Shown in pieces: positions 41,861-51,344 of a DNA stretch of 64,000 nucleotides (its first letter is position 1; every line of letters starts with the position of its first letter). Below the pieces are notes generated by a model. That model saw nothing but the letters and a program-made list of their open reading frames with translations, had not been told where the DNA came from and made no database searches. A program made the translations under genes and the position numbers. The stretch comes from CALMEC01 sp964531025 (GTDB lineage: Bacteria; Actinomycetota; Thermoleophilia; Miltoncostaeales; Miltoncostaeaceae), in assembly GCA_964531025.1 (NCBI GenBank), contig CAZHDY010000001.1, positions 62,001 to 126,000 of the forward strand, given 5' to 3'.

Positions 41861-43415
41861 CGTGAACCCCGTCACCCTCCAGATCCTGGGTAACGCCCTC
41901 CTGGCGATCGCCGAGGAGATGGAGGCGGCCCTGGTGCGTGCGGCCTTCAGCCCCAACATCACCGAGCGTCGTGACTGCAGCACCGCGGTCTTCGACGCCG
42001 ACGGCCGGATGATCGTTCAGGCGGCCGCCATTCCCGTGCACCTCGGTGCGATGCCGGAGGCCGTGGCCGCGGTGCGCGAGCGGAATCCGCGTCCCGGTGA
42101 GGTCTGGGCGCTGAACGACCCGTACCGCGGTGGCACCCATCTGCCCGACATCACTCTGATCGCACCCATCGCGATCGACGGTGACATCGTCGCCTACTCG
42201 GTGAGCCGTGCCCATCACGCCGACATCGGCGGCATGGCGCCGGGAAGCATGCCGGCCGGATCGACCGAGCTCATCCAGGAGGGGATCGTGATCCCTCCGA
42301 CCCGCGTCGTGGTGGACGGACGGACCAATGCGGACGTCATCGATCTCGTCGTGGCCAACAGCCGCACCGGCCGCGAGCGGCGCGGCGACCTGGCCGCGCA
42401 GCTCGCGTGTCACCGCCTGGCCGAACGACGGCTGACCGAGGTGGTCGCCCGGTACGGCCGGGATGTGGTGACGGCGGCGTTCGACGCGCTGGTCGACTAC
42501 GCCGAACGGCGTACGCGCGCCGCCCTCGAGGCCATGCCCGACGGCACCTGGGAGGCGTCCGAGTCCCTGGAGGGCGACGGCGTGACCGAGGACGCGATCC
42601 CGATCCGGGTGCGGGTCACGGTGGAGGGCTCCGATCTTCACGTCGACTTCACCGGGACATCCGCGGCCGTGCGCGGCAACGTGAACTGTCCGCTGGCGGT
42701 GACGCGGTCGGCCGTCTACTTCGTGGTGCGGGCCGTCACCGACCCCGACATCCCGTCGTCGGCGGGAGCCTTCGCTCCGGTGCGGATCACCGCACCGGAG
42801 GGCAGCCTGGTGAATGCCGCGTCACCGCACGCGGTTGCCGCCGGGAACGTCGAGACGTCCAGCCGCATCGTGGACGTCCTGTTCGCGGCCTTCGGTCAGG
42901 CGATCCCGGTGGCCGCGCAGGGCCAGGGCACCATGAACAACCTCGTGATCGGGACCGACGCGTTCAGCTACTACGAGACCATCGGTGGCGGCCAGGGAGC
43001 CTCGCCGGACGCCGACGGTCCGTCCGGTGTGCATGTCGCCATGAGCAACACGCGCAACACCCCCATCGAGGTGCTGGAGGTGACGTTCCCCTTCCGGGTC
43101 CTCGCCTACGGGATTAGGCGTGGCACGGGCGGCGACGGTGCCCGCCGCGGAGGTGACGGTCTGGAACGCGAGATCCAGATGCGTGCGCCGGCCGAGGTGT
43201 CGATCCTCGCCGAACGGCGACGCTCGGCGCCGTCCGGCGCACGCGGTGGTGGCGGCGGTGCTCCGGGACAGTCGACACTCAACGGACGTGAGCTGCCCGC
43301 GAAGTGGCATGGACATGTGGAGCCGGGCGACGTGATCGGGATCCGCACCCCGGGCGGCGGCGGCTTCGGGGCTTCGGGGAAGGAGGTCGTACAGGAGCCA
43401 CCGGGCTCGGTCTGA
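41850..43415 (+). CDS. hyuB: Hydantoinase B/oxoprolinase family subunit
   Basis: A 521-residue HyuB-type subunit. The N-terminal NPVTLQILGNALLAIAEEM, the ERRDCSTAVFDADGRMIVQ segment, HLGAMPEAV, and NDPYRGGTHLPDI with the following SRAHHADIGG are family hallmarks, and the end has the Gly-rich GIRTPGGGGFG typical of these proteins. The start is GTG at 41850 inside the end of hyuA, indicating translational coupling and a joint complex. It contains the metal-type His pair in RAHHADIGG. The substrate is undetermined. Confidence 0.9.
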   Translation: MSADVNPVTLQILGNALLAIAEEMEAALVRAAFSPNITERRDCSTAVFDADGRMIVQAAAIPVHLGAMPEAVAAVRERNPRPGEVWALNDPYRGGTHLPDITLIAPIAIDGDIVAYSVSRAHHADIGGMAPGSMPAGSTELIQEGIVIPPTRVVVDGRTNADVIDLVVANSRTGRERRGDLAAQLACHRLAERRLTEVVARYGRDVVTAAFDALVDYAERRTRAALEAMPDGTWEASESLEGDGVTEDAIPIRVRVTVEGSDLHVDFTGTSAAVRGNVNCPLAVTRSAVYFVVRAVTDPDIPSSAGAFAPVRITAPEGSLVNAASPHAVAAGNVETSSRIVDVLFAAFGQAIPVAAQGQGTMNNLVIGTDAFSYYETIGGGQGASPDADGPSGVHVAMSNTRNTPIEVLEVTFPFRVLAYGIRRGTGGDGARRGGDGLEREIQMRAPAEVSILAERRRSAPSGARGGGGGAPGQSTLNGRELPAKWHGHVEPGDVIGIRTPGGGGFGASGKEVVQEPPGSV

Positions 43416-43501
43416 GTCGTCTCGTGGATGTGCCGGGATTCGTGTCGCGAGAACCGCACACGTCCGGTGGCGGGTATCCGGGTTCCTGGAGTACGGCGAT
43501 A

Positions 43502-43527
43502 CCGTGCCGGCCTGATGGCCGGTACGG
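43502..43527. terminator. Hairpin between convergent hyuB and the LytR_C gene
   Basis: CCGTGCCGGCC / GGCCGGTACGG with a TGAT loop: 11 pairs including one G-U. It lies between the two facing stops and could end transcription from either side. Confidence 0.65.
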
Positions 43528-43535
43528 CTCAGTTC

Positions 43536-44408
43536 CTACGGGCGGTAGCGCTGCGCGAGCGGATCGTTGCCCAGAACCACCAGGACGTCGACGCCGACGG
43601 CGTCCGCCTCATTCTCGAGCTGCACACCGTCCAACGGCGCCAGTTCGGTGACCCCGAGGTCCTTGGCGACGTTGTCCGCGACATCGATCTTCGATCGATC
43701 GACGTAGACGACGAAGGACTTCTTGATGTCCTGCGTCGCGACGTTGCCCGCGGAGACGGTGCTGTATCCGTGGCCTGCGACGATCGGTGTGATCGTGCCG
43801 GCGAGTCCCGGGATGCCGGAACCGTTCAGCACCTTCACGGTGTACGCGCCCTTCCCGTTGGCGAGCGGCTTGGGAGTCGCCGAGACCGTGGTGACGATCT
43901 CATCGGGGGTCTGGAGCTGTCCCCCCGTACGCGTGGTGCCCGTACGGGAGCCCGTGGTCGTCTGGGTGAGCGTGGTCGTCGGCTCGGAGGCGGTTCCGGC
44001 GTCGTCGCCACGGAAGAAGAGGTACCAGGTGGTGCCGCTGACGACGGCCAGGACGGCGACGGCGGCAGCGATGGGCTGCCAGCGGAAGCGGCCGACCGGC
44101 TCGCGTCCGTAGTCCTCGTCGTATTCGTCCCCGGCGTGCTCGGGGACGACCTCCGTGGCCTCGGATCCCTCCGCTGTCGCGCCGTCCGTTGCGGATGCCA
44201 CGGAAACGGCCGCTCCCTGGCGACGCCTCTGCAGTTCGCGGAGCCGATCCAGCGAGACGCGCGCGCCCGCGCCCTCACGCTCGGCCAGACGCGTCTCCAA
44301 ACGGCGGAGCGACCGGCCGTGGCGGATGGACTGGATCACGAGCGCGATGGCGAAGAGGATCGCCAGCGCGGCGGCCGACGGGGTCAGAAGCTCAAGCCAT
44401 TTATCCAC
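43536..44408 (-). CDS. Membrane protein with a LytR C-terminal (LytR_C) domain
   Basis: A 290-residue protein with two hydrophobic segments (about 12-28 and 110-128), a charged cytoplasmic segment between them, a Thr-rich linker, and a C-terminal LytR_C domain (about 190-290; YTVKVLNGSGIPGLAGTI ... DVLVVLGND). LytR_C domains accompany cell-wall polymer ligases in actinobacteria but also occur alone, as here. The start chosen is GTG at 44408; the open frame runs on through a palindromic repeat to 44543 and those residues are not convincing. A GTG at 44426 is an alternative. The ribosome site is weak for both. Confidence 0.78.
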   Translation of the reverse strand: MDKWLELLTPSAAALAILFAIALVIQSIRHGRSLRRLETRLAEREGAGARVSLDRLRELQRRRQGAAVSVASATDGATAEGSEATEVVPEHAGDEYDEDYGREPVGRFRWQPIAAAVAVLAVVSGTTWYLFFRGDDAGTASEPTTTLTQTTTGSRTGTTRTGGQLQTPDEIVTTVSATPKPLANGKGAYTVKVLNGSGIPGLAGTITPIVAGHGYSTVSAGNVATQDIKKSFVVYVDRSKIDVADNVAKDLGVTELAPLDGVQLENEADAVGVDVLVVLGNDPLAQRYRP

Positions 44409-44520
44409 GACGGACGAGGCTAGCACCCGCCGCGGATGATCCTGAGTGGTTCGGGCGTCCCGTCGCAGGACAGCGCGGCGGTCGTCCCGGGGCAGCCTGA
44501 GCGACCCGTTCGAGCTGTCG

Positions 44521-44551
44521 GGAAAGTCCCGTGTCTGACACAAAACTTTCC
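44521..44551. repeat. REP-like palindrome, copy 1
   Basis: Outer GGAAAGT / ACTTTCC and central GTGTC-T-GACAC. It lies in the gene-free interval between the LytR_C gene and the glycoside hydrolase. Confidence 0.6.
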
Positions 44552-44618
44552 GGGCGATTCCCGGCGAGTCGCAGAAAGACTACAGATGCAGGGCATTCGA
44601 TGGTTTCGATGCGTGTGC

Positions 44619-44649
44619 GGAAAGCCCGGTGTCTGACACCGGACTTTCC
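44619..44649. repeat. REP-like palindrome, copy 2
   Basis: Outer GGAAAG / CTTTCC and central CCGGTGTC-T-GACACCGG, almost a full-length perfect stem. Direct orientation, 98 bases from copy 1, with near-identical flank TTTCCGGGCGA. Confidence 0.65.
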
Positions 44650-44674
44650 GGGCGAGCGCGCGACGGACGCCGGC

Positions 44675-46588
44675 TCAGCCCGCCAGCTGGACGGGCCGGC
44701 CGGTGCGGTCCACCCCGTCCGCGTCGGTCCAGCGCAGGCGGATCGTGGCGTCGTGTCCGTGCGGGTCGACGACGATCGCGAATGTTCCGTCGTCGCGGGT
44801 CGTGATGGTCGAGAACTCGCGCCAATGCTCGTCCACGTGCCGCTCGAGCACGGCCGTGGCGGTGCCACGGGACGGCCGGACCTGCCCCGTCAGGGTGACG
44901 CGGCCGTTCTCGGTGTCTCCGACCTGCGCGAGTGGCAGCGCGAACGCCTGTGCCGACGGCTTCGGGGCATCGAGCGCGTCGCCCGCGACGTCCGTGAAGA
45001 GACCCGAGTTGAATGCTCCGTTGTCCTGGAGCAGGTAGTAGGAGGCCAGTCCGATCTCCGGAAACCGGCTGAACAACGCGAGGGAGTCGGCGACCGATGC
45101 GGCCTGCTCGTCCGGCGTCACCGCGTACGGGAGCGCCGTCGTCCCCTCGGTCTGCCAGCCGTACTCGGTGAGCCACACGGGACGACCGGCCAGAGACGTG
45201 CTCCGCAGCACGGTACGCAGATCCGCCAGGTTGTCGACGTCGAGTTTCCGGGTTCGCACCGGGTCTCCCGGGCGCGGTGGCCGTGCGGACGGATAGGGAT
45301 GGATGGCGACGACGTCGACGACCTCGTGCTGCGGCAGCGCGGCGAATGCCCGCAGGAACTGCTGCGGACCAAGGCGTGACGGGGTGACGTCGTCCTCCAC
45401 GGTGCAGCGGGTGTCACAGCGATCACCGACCGGTGCAAGCCCACCGAGCACGATGCGCACATCGGGGTCGACGGACCGGGCACTCCGGGCGAACGCCTCC
45501 AGCAACTCGGCGTAGGTCTCGGGGCCGACGGCAACCCACTCGTCTCCCCTCTTCTCGTACTGCGGACGCAGGAACATGTTCATGTTCGGCTCGTTCCACA
45601 CCTCCCACGTCTGCACTCCCCGAGGCGCGTAGCGCGCCACCGCCGCCCTCGCGAACGCACCGAAGTCGGCGGGGTCGCCCGGTCGGCGATTGCCCCAGTC
45701 GGGATCGGTGGGCAGAGCCGCCACGGCCGGGTCCACAGCCCAGTCCGGGGTTCCCCAGACGCTGAAGAAGACCGTCAGATCGGCACGGGCCGCCTCCGCG
45801 ACGATGCGGTCGTAGGTCGTCCAGTCGTACGCGGGGTCCGACGGGTCCGTCGCGGCCACGGTCGGCGGTGATGGTGCCACGAGGTCCCAGCGCAGGTCCA
45901 CCCGCACCGTGTCGGCGCCGAGCGCGGCCATCTGTCGCATCCGCGAACGGATGAAGGCCGCTGAACGCGGTGGTTGGTGCAGCAGCCGGTCGTCCTGCAT
46001 GGCCACGGTCGGCGAGTGCACGGTACGGTCCAGGACCGTCACAGTCGGCGCGGGCGGGCTGCGCAGCGACAGGGCGCCGACCAGAACGGCCAGGACGACG
46101 ACAGCGGTGCCCCCGATCACCCACACACGTCCCGGGATGCGGCGAAGACGCCCGGGTGCGGCGCCCAGGACCCGGGTGATCCACCGTCGACGGAGCCAGA
46201 CGACCGCGCCCAGGATCAGGATTTGAAGGCCGATCACGATCGTCAGATCCCGGCCTCCCCATCCCCCGGCCGCGTCTCCCTCGCCGGACTCGTCCACCGG
46301 CGGACACGGACGCTCGGGCGTGCCGACGAGCTCGGGATGGTTCAGAGCGACGTCGATGGCACCGGGCAGGTCGCCGTAGGTCTGCTCCGGTCCCACCCGG
46401 CGTGCCTCGATGAGATCCTCGCGGTCGTGGCACCGGGTGATGCTCGCGTTGTTGCTGTTGTAGTCACGGATGACGTCCGTGACCGACGCCCGCGCCGAGG
46501 TCGTACCGGCGAGCAGGAGCACGACGGCGAGCCCCAGCACCGAAAGGACGGACACCCGCGTCCGCCGCACCTCCGAGGGGCGTGCCAC
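44675..46588 (-). CDS. Membrane-bound clan-A glycoside hydrolase (GH39/GH5-like)
   Basis: A 637-residue protein. N-terminal signal (about 12-34) and a small Cys-containing domain (35-95), two further membrane segments (about 113-132 and 154-174), then a TIM-barrel hydrolase (about 180-555) and a C-terminal Ig-like domain. The acid/base is E333 in WEVWNEPNMN and the nucleophile E475 in VWLTEYGWQT, the clan GH-A arrangement, so the enzyme probably cleaves an exported beta-glycan. The start chosen is GTG at 46588, 5 bases after the rel stop; a GTG 11 codons later is an alternative with GGAGG some distance upstream. The linkage to rel suggests cotranscription. Confidence 0.82.
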   Translation of the reverse strand: MARPSEVRRTRVSVLSVLGLAVVLLLAGTTSARASVTDVIRDYNSNNASITRCHDREDLIEARRVGPEQTYGDLPGAIDVALNHPELVGTPERPCPPVDESGEGDAAGGWGGRDLTIVIGLQILILGAVVWLRRRWITRVLGAAPGRLRRIPGRVWVIGGTAVVVLAVLVGALSLRSPPAPTVTVLDRTVHSPTVAMQDDRLLHQPPRSAAFIRSRMRQMAALGADTVRVDLRWDLVAPSPPTVAATDPSDPAYDWTTYDRIVAEAARADLTVFFSVWGTPDWAVDPAVAALPTDPDWGNRRPGDPADFGAFARAAVARYAPRGVQTWEVWNEPNMNMFLRPQYEKRGDEWVAVGPETYAELLEAFARSARSVDPDVRIVLGGLAPVGDRCDTRCTVEDDVTPSRLGPQQFLRAFAALPQHEVVDVVAIHPYPSARPPRPGDPVRTRKLDVDNLADLRTVLRSTSLAGRPVWLTEYGWQTEGTTALPYAVTPDEQAASVADSLALFSRFPEIGLASYYLLQDNGAFNSGLFTDVAGDALDAPKPSAQAFALPLAQVGDTENGRVTLTGQVRPSRGTATAVLERHVDEHWREFSTITTRDDGTFAIVVDPHGHDATIRLRWTDADGVDRTGRPVQLAG

Positions 46589-46593
46589 GGGTG

Positions 46594-48798
46594 CTACTGC
46601 CCGGGGGTCACGCGATAGGCGTCGAAGACGCCGTCCAGGTTGCGCAGCCCCGAGATGAGGCTCCGGAGCTCCTCCACGTCGCCCAGGTCGACGGTGAAGC
46701 GCGCCCGCGCCATCTGGTCCTCGACCACACACTGGGCCGAGATGATGTTGGCGCCGGCCTCCGAAACGGTGCGGGAGAGGTCCTCCAGGAGCCGCGGACG
46801 GTCCCATCCGTCGATGGCGATCTCGACGTTGAAGCTGCGCTGCGACGGGCCGACCCACGAGATGGTGGTGAAGCGTTCGGGGTTCTTGAGAAGCGCCTTC
46901 GCGTTGGGACAGTCGGCGCGATGGACCGTGATGCCGCGCCCCAGCGAGATGTAGCCCAGGATCTCGTCCCCCGGAACCGGCTTGCAGCAGCTGGCGAGGC
47001 GGACCAGGACGTCGGGCACCCCGTCGACCGACAGGCCCAGATCGCTCGAGGGCTGCGCGGTGCGCGATCGCAGCCGCCGTCGCTCCAGGTCGGAGGCGAC
47101 GTGCTCCGATTCGACGACCTCACCCTGCTTCAGGCGGGCGATGATCTTGTTGACCACGGTCTGCACCGAGGTGCGCCCGGCGCCGATCGAGATGTAGAAC
47201 TCCTCCGCCTTGCGGAAGCCCATCTCCTGGATCACCTGGTGCAGGAGCGGCGAGCCGGCGATCTTCTGGTTGGGAAGACCCGCCTTGCGCATGTGCTCGT
47301 GCAGCATGTCGCGGCCCTGCTGCTCGGCGTCGTCACGTTGCTCGCGCCGGAAGAACGCACGGATCTTGGACCGGGCCTTGCTGGTGCTCACTAGGTTCAG
47401 CCAGTCACGCGACGGGCCACGGGGCGCCTTGCTCGTCAGGATCTCGACGAAGTCACCGGAGGTCAGCCGGTGCGAGAGCGGGACGATCCGTCCGTTGACC
47501 CGGGCGCCGACGGTGCGGTGGCCGACGTCGGTGTGGACGGCGTAGGCGAAGTCGATGGGCGTGGCCCCGGCCGGCAGCTCGCGCACCTCACCCTTCGGGG
47601 TGAAGACGTAGACGGCGTCGTGGTAGAGGTCGGACCGCAGCGTGTCCATGAACTCGTCCGGATCGCTCGTGTCCTCCTGCCACTCCATCATCCGGCCGAC
47701 CCACGCGGGAGAGTTCTCGGTCGCCCCGGTCTCCTTGTAGAGCCAGTGCGCGGCGACACCGTATTCGGCGACGCGGTGCATCTCGGGGGTCCGGATCTGG
47801 ATCTCGAGCGGGTGGCCGCTCGTCCCGATCACGGTGGTGTGCAGGGACTGATAGCCGTTGAACTTCGCCATGGCGATGTAGTCCTTGAAACGCCCCGGCA
47901 TGGGCTTCCACAGCGAGTGGATGATCCCCACGGCGCCGTAGCAGTCCTTCACGGAGTCCACGATCACCCGCAGGGCGGTGAGATCGTAGATCTCGTTGAA
48001 CTCCTTGCTGCGCACGGTCATCTTCTCGTAGATCGAGTAGATGTGCTTGGCGCGCCCGATGATCTCGATGGGCTCGATGCCGACGTCGCGGAGCTCGCGG
48101 TCGAGGAACGTACCGGCGTCCGCGATCATCGCGTCCCGATCGGCTCGCCGCTGATTGACGAGCTGCTGGATCTCCGCGTACCGGCGGGGGTGCAGCGCGG
48201 CGAAGGCAAGATCCTCCAGCTCGGACTTCAGTGCATGGATACCGAGGCGGTGCGCCAGCGGGGCATAGATCTCGAGCGTCTCGCGCGCCTTCTGGATGCG
48301 CTTGTTCTTGCTCATGTAGCTGAGCGTGCGCATGTTGTGCAGCCGGTCGGCGAGCTTCACCACGAGGACGCGGAGATCACTCGACATCGAGACGATGAGC
48401 TTGCGGTAGTTCTCGGCCTGGTGCTCCTCCTGGCTCTCGAAGTGGATCTTCGTGAGCTTGGTCACGCCGTCGACCAGCGCCGCCACCTTTGCGCCGAACT
48501 GCGCCTCGACCTCCTCCAGCGAGGCCTCGGTGTCCTCGACGGTGTCGTGCAGGAGCGCGGCCTGGATGGCCTCGGTGTCCGCACCGAGCTCGGCGCAGAT
48601 CTGGGCACACCCGACGGGATGCGAGATGAAGGGCTCGCCGGAGCGCCGCAGCTGCCCCCGGTGGTGCTCCTCCGCGAAGACGTAGGCACGGCGGATCGTG
48701 TCGGCGTCCACATCGCTGTGGTGGTGCCGGACCTCCTCGATGACCTCGTCGACCGCGGTGGTGTCGACGGTCTCCCCGTCGATTACGAGTTCTGACAT
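46594..48798 (-). CDS. rel: Bifunctional (p)ppGpp synthetase/hydrolase Rel
   Basis: A 734-residue long RelA/SpoT homologue. N-terminal HD hydrolase domain with H60 and the HDTVEDT motif (84-90), then the synthetase domain (RFKDYIAMAKFNGYQSLHT), TGS domain (VFTPKGEVRELPAGATPIDFA), a Cys-containing zinc-finger-like region (LASCCKPVPGDE) and a C-terminal ACT domain. Both catalytic domains look intact. The start is ATG at 48798; it shares one base with the recJ stop (TGATG), so translation is coupled, and the frame's upstream 19 residues lie inside recJ. It controls the stringent response in the cytoplasm. Confidence 0.96.
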   Translation of the reverse strand: MSELVIDGETVDTTAVDEVIEEVRHHHSDVDADTIRRAYVFAEEHHRGQLRRSGEPFISHPVGCAQICAELGADTEAIQAALLHDTVEDTEASLEEVEAQFGAKVAALVDGVTKLTKIHFESQEEHQAENYRKLIVSMSSDLRVLVVKLADRLHNMRTLSYMSKNKRIQKARETLEIYAPLAHRLGIHALKSELEDLAFAALHPRRYAEIQQLVNQRRADRDAMIADAGTFLDRELRDVGIEPIEIIGRAKHIYSIYEKMTVRSKEFNEIYDLTALRVIVDSVKDCYGAVGIIHSLWKPMPGRFKDYIAMAKFNGYQSLHTTVIGTSGHPLEIQIRTPEMHRVAEYGVAAHWLYKETGATENSPAWVGRMMEWQEDTSDPDEFMDTLRSDLYHDAVYVFTPKGEVRELPAGATPIDFAYAVHTDVGHRTVGARVNGRIVPLSHRLTSGDFVEILTSKAPRGPSRDWLNLVSTSKARSKIRAFFRREQRDDAEQQGRDMLHEHMRKAGLPNQKIAGSPLLHQVIQEMGFRKAEEFYISIGAGRTSVQTVVNKIIARLKQGEVVESEHVASDLERRRLRSRTAQPSSDLGLSVDGVPDVLVRLASCCKPVPGDEILGYISLGRGITVHRADCPNAKALLKNPERFTTISWVGPSQRSFNVEIAIDGWDRPRLLEDLSRTVSEAGANIISAQCVVEDQMARARFTVDLGDVEELRSLISGLRNLDGVFDAYRVTPGQ

Positions 48799-51344
48799 CA
48801 GTATGAGGATATCGCGGCGTTGAGGAAGGCCACCGAATCGACCTCTTCCAGGCACGCCAGAGACGCCTCACGCTGCTCGGCGATCGCCCGTGCCGTCGGT
48901 GCGTCGTCCAGGCGTCCGGGCGGTGCGTCCGGCACCCCGCGGAGCGCCGTTTCCGTCACCTCGACGCGACCGATCTCGTTCAGTGCACGCAGGGCGACCA
49001 GCGTCCGCCGCAGGGACGTCGTCGCGTGCACGAGCTCCGCGTCGAGGGTCGCACCCCACGCTCGCGCCGTGCCGTCGGCCAGCGTCCGCCATGCATCGGC
49101 CGCGGCGTCGCGGAGTGCGGCGTCGTCCTCGATCACCCGTCGGGCGTAGTCGCGCTCGTCGTCGCCCCAGAGCAGATGCAGCCAGCGATCGTCCGACCGT
49201 GCCCGCAACCACGCCGCACCGGAGGGATCCGTCGGGGGATCCAACGCCACCATGTGCAGAGCCCCGGGGACGTCGAGGTGCGCGAGCCCGTCATAGTCGA
49301 CGAGCGCGAAGAGCGGGCGTCCGCCCCCGAGGGCCGCCACCTCTCCCTGAGGATCGGTGTCGCGCCGCGAGTCGACCACGAGGCTCTCGTCGACGCCGAG
49401 CCGCTCGGGACGCAGCAGATCGTCAATGAGGACACGCCGGCCCGCGACGTCGGCGACCACCACGATCACCCCGTCGTCGGCACCGGAAAGCGCCGCGATC
49501 GTCGACAGGGCCACTCCCCGATCACGCAGATCGCGGACTCCGCGCGGGACTCCCCCGGACGGAGGCGCGGCGGGGATCGGTGCGCCGAGCACGCGCTCAG
49601 CGGTCACGCGAACCGCCGGTGACGGGTCCGTCCGCGGCTTCTGCACCTCCGGGTCCAGGGTCTCAAGGGCGTCCAACGTGACGCGCGGGCCGATCATGTC
49701 CTGCCACCGTTCGATGCCGAGCTGCACGATGGCGTCTCCGCGGGCGCCCACCGCCAGCGTGTCGCCGCGACGGCCCTGCCGCCAGCCGATGGCACGCGTG
49801 AACGCGCCGCCGACCCGCAGGCGCACCTGCAGGTGCTGGCGGTCCTTCCCGATGGTGCCGACGTTCTGGATCACGGCGGCCGGCACCGCCAGGCGCACAT
49901 CCGGGTTGCCGGTTCCGAACGGCTGCATGGCGTCGAGGGCCTCGGCGACGCCGAGCGTCAGGTCCGAGGCGCCCACCACGGCGTCGACCTTCCACACGCG
50001 TGCCCGGGCGATCTGGCCCGTCACCCCCTGTGCCACGGTGACCAGGTCACGACGGAAGTCGGGGACGTCCGCCTCCGCCAGCTGGAGCCCGATGGCTCCG
50101 GCGTGTCCGCCCCAGCGCTCGAGGCGGGATGCAGCGCCGGCGACGAGCGAGTGGAGGTCGACGCCCGGGACACTGCGTCCCGACCCCTTCCCCATTCCGT
50201 CCGTCACGCTGACGACGATGGATGGTCGTCCGAAGCGCTCGACGAGGCGTGACGCGACGATACCGACGACCCCCTCGTGCCAGCCGTCTCCGGCGACGAC
50301 GATGGCCGGCGCCTCCCGCACCTCCGGTTCGGACGCCTCGATGATCTCGATCGCCTCGGTCGTCACACGCTGCTCGACCTCGCGGCGCTCCATGTTGAGA
50401 TCCCAGAGGGCCTTGGCGCTCTGGGTCGTCGCGGGCGAGTCGTCTCCCAGGAGCACGTCGAGCGCCTGCTCCGGATGCGCCATCCGGCCGGATGCGTTGA
50501 TGGCCGGAGCGAGGTTCCACCCCAGATCCCGTGCGGTCAGGTTGCGCGGGGAGACCCCCGATGCGGCGCAGAGGGCGGCGATCCCCGGACGGGGATGTGT
50601 GTGGATGGCGGCGAGTCCGCGTGCCACCAGACGGCGGTTCTCCCCCACCAATGGCACCGCGTCCGCAACCGTCGCCAGGGCCACCAGGTCGATGCCCAGA
50701 TCGTCCGGAGGCGCGAGATGGTCGCCGTCCAGCCGAGCTCCCAGAGCCTGCACCAGCTTGAACGTGACGCCGGCCGCCGCCGGCAGTGCGTCCACGCCGT
50801 GCCCCAGCGCGGGGTTGGCGATGATCGCCGGCGGCCGTATCCCGCCGGCCAGGTGGTGGTCGCAGACGATGCTTTCGATGCCGAGCTCGGCGGCCCGGGT
50901 GAGCGATTCGACGGCCGTGGTGCCGCAGTCGACGGTGACGAGAAGGTCACAGCCCTCGTCCGCCAGACGCTCGACGGTGGCCATGTTGACCCCGTAGCCG
51001 TCGGTGAAGCGACTTGGGAGGAACGGTCGTGCCCGTACTCCGCGGGAGCGCAGCGCGGCGAGGAGGATCGCCGTGGAGCAGATGCCGTCGCAGTCGTAGT
51101 CGCCGTGCACCACCACGCGCTCGTCCGTCCGTACCGCCCGCGCCAGACGGTCGGCGGCCTCGGCGATGCCGGGGATGGCCTCGGGTGGCTCGAGGTCACC
51201 CTCGGACGTCAGGAAGGCGCGTGCCTCGTCGGGATCGGCCAGACCGCGCCGCACGAGCACCCAGGCCATGGCCTCGGGTACCTCGAGCGCACGGCGCAGC
51301 GCCTCGACCTCATCGAACCGGACACGATCCGTGATCCACGCCAC
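48798..51344 (-). CDS. recJ: Single-stranded-DNA-specific exonuclease RecJ
   Basis: An 848-residue 5'-3' ssDNA exonuclease of repair and recombination. It has the DHH phosphoesterase motifs DYDCDG (82-87), TVDCGTT, and CDHH (161-164), followed by a DHHA1 domain with the GGHAGAIG block and an OB-like region. About 280 residues at the C-terminus are an extension beyond short RecJ forms, ending at the rel start. The start is GTG at 51344, overlapping the ubiB TAG by one base. The long C-terminal segment, acidic and without a motif I recognise, resembles extensions seen in other actinobacterial RecJ proteins. Confidence 0.94.
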   Translation of the reverse strand: MAWITDRVRFDEVEALRRALEVPEAMAWVLVRRGLADPDEARAFLTSEGDLEPPEAIPGIAEAADRLARAVRTDERVVVHGDYDCDGICSTAILLAALRSRGVRARPFLPSRFTDGYGVNMATVERLADEGCDLLVTVDCGTTAVESLTRAAELGIESIVCDHHLAGGIRPPAIIANPALGHGVDALPAAAGVTFKLVQALGARLDGDHLAPPDDLGIDLVALATVADAVPLVGENRRLVARGLAAIHTHPRPGIAALCAASGVSPRNLTARDLGWNLAPAINASGRMAHPEQALDVLLGDDSPATTQSAKALWDLNMERREVEQRVTTEAIEIIEASEPEVREAPAIVVAGDGWHEGVVGIVASRLVERFGRPSIVVSVTDGMGKGSGRSVPGVDLHSLVAGAASRLERWGGHAGAIGLQLAEADVPDFRRDLVTVAQGVTGQIARARVWKVDAVVGASDLTLGVAEALDAMQPFGTGNPDVRLAVPAAVIQNVGTIGKDRQHLQVRLRVGGAFTRAIGWRQGRRGDTLAVGARGDAIVQLGIERWQDMIGPRVTLDALETLDPEVQKPRTDPSPAVRVTAERVLGAPIPAAPPSGGVPRGVRDLRDRGVALSTIAALSGADDGVIVVVADVAGRRVLIDDLLRPERLGVDESLVVDSRRDTDPQGEVAALGGGRPLFALVDYDGLAHLDVPGALHMVALDPPTDPSGAAWLRARSDDRWLHLLWGDDERDYARRVIEDDAALRDAAADAWRTLADGTARAWGATLDAELVHATTSLRRTLVALRALNEIGRVEVTETALRGVPDAPPGRLDDAPTARAIAEQREASLACLEEVDSVAFLNAAISSY

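Noticed and set aside
44409..44543. 45-residue N-terminal extension of the LytR_C protein
   Set aside because: It is encoded partly by a REP-like palindrome and lies before the natural membrane helix start.
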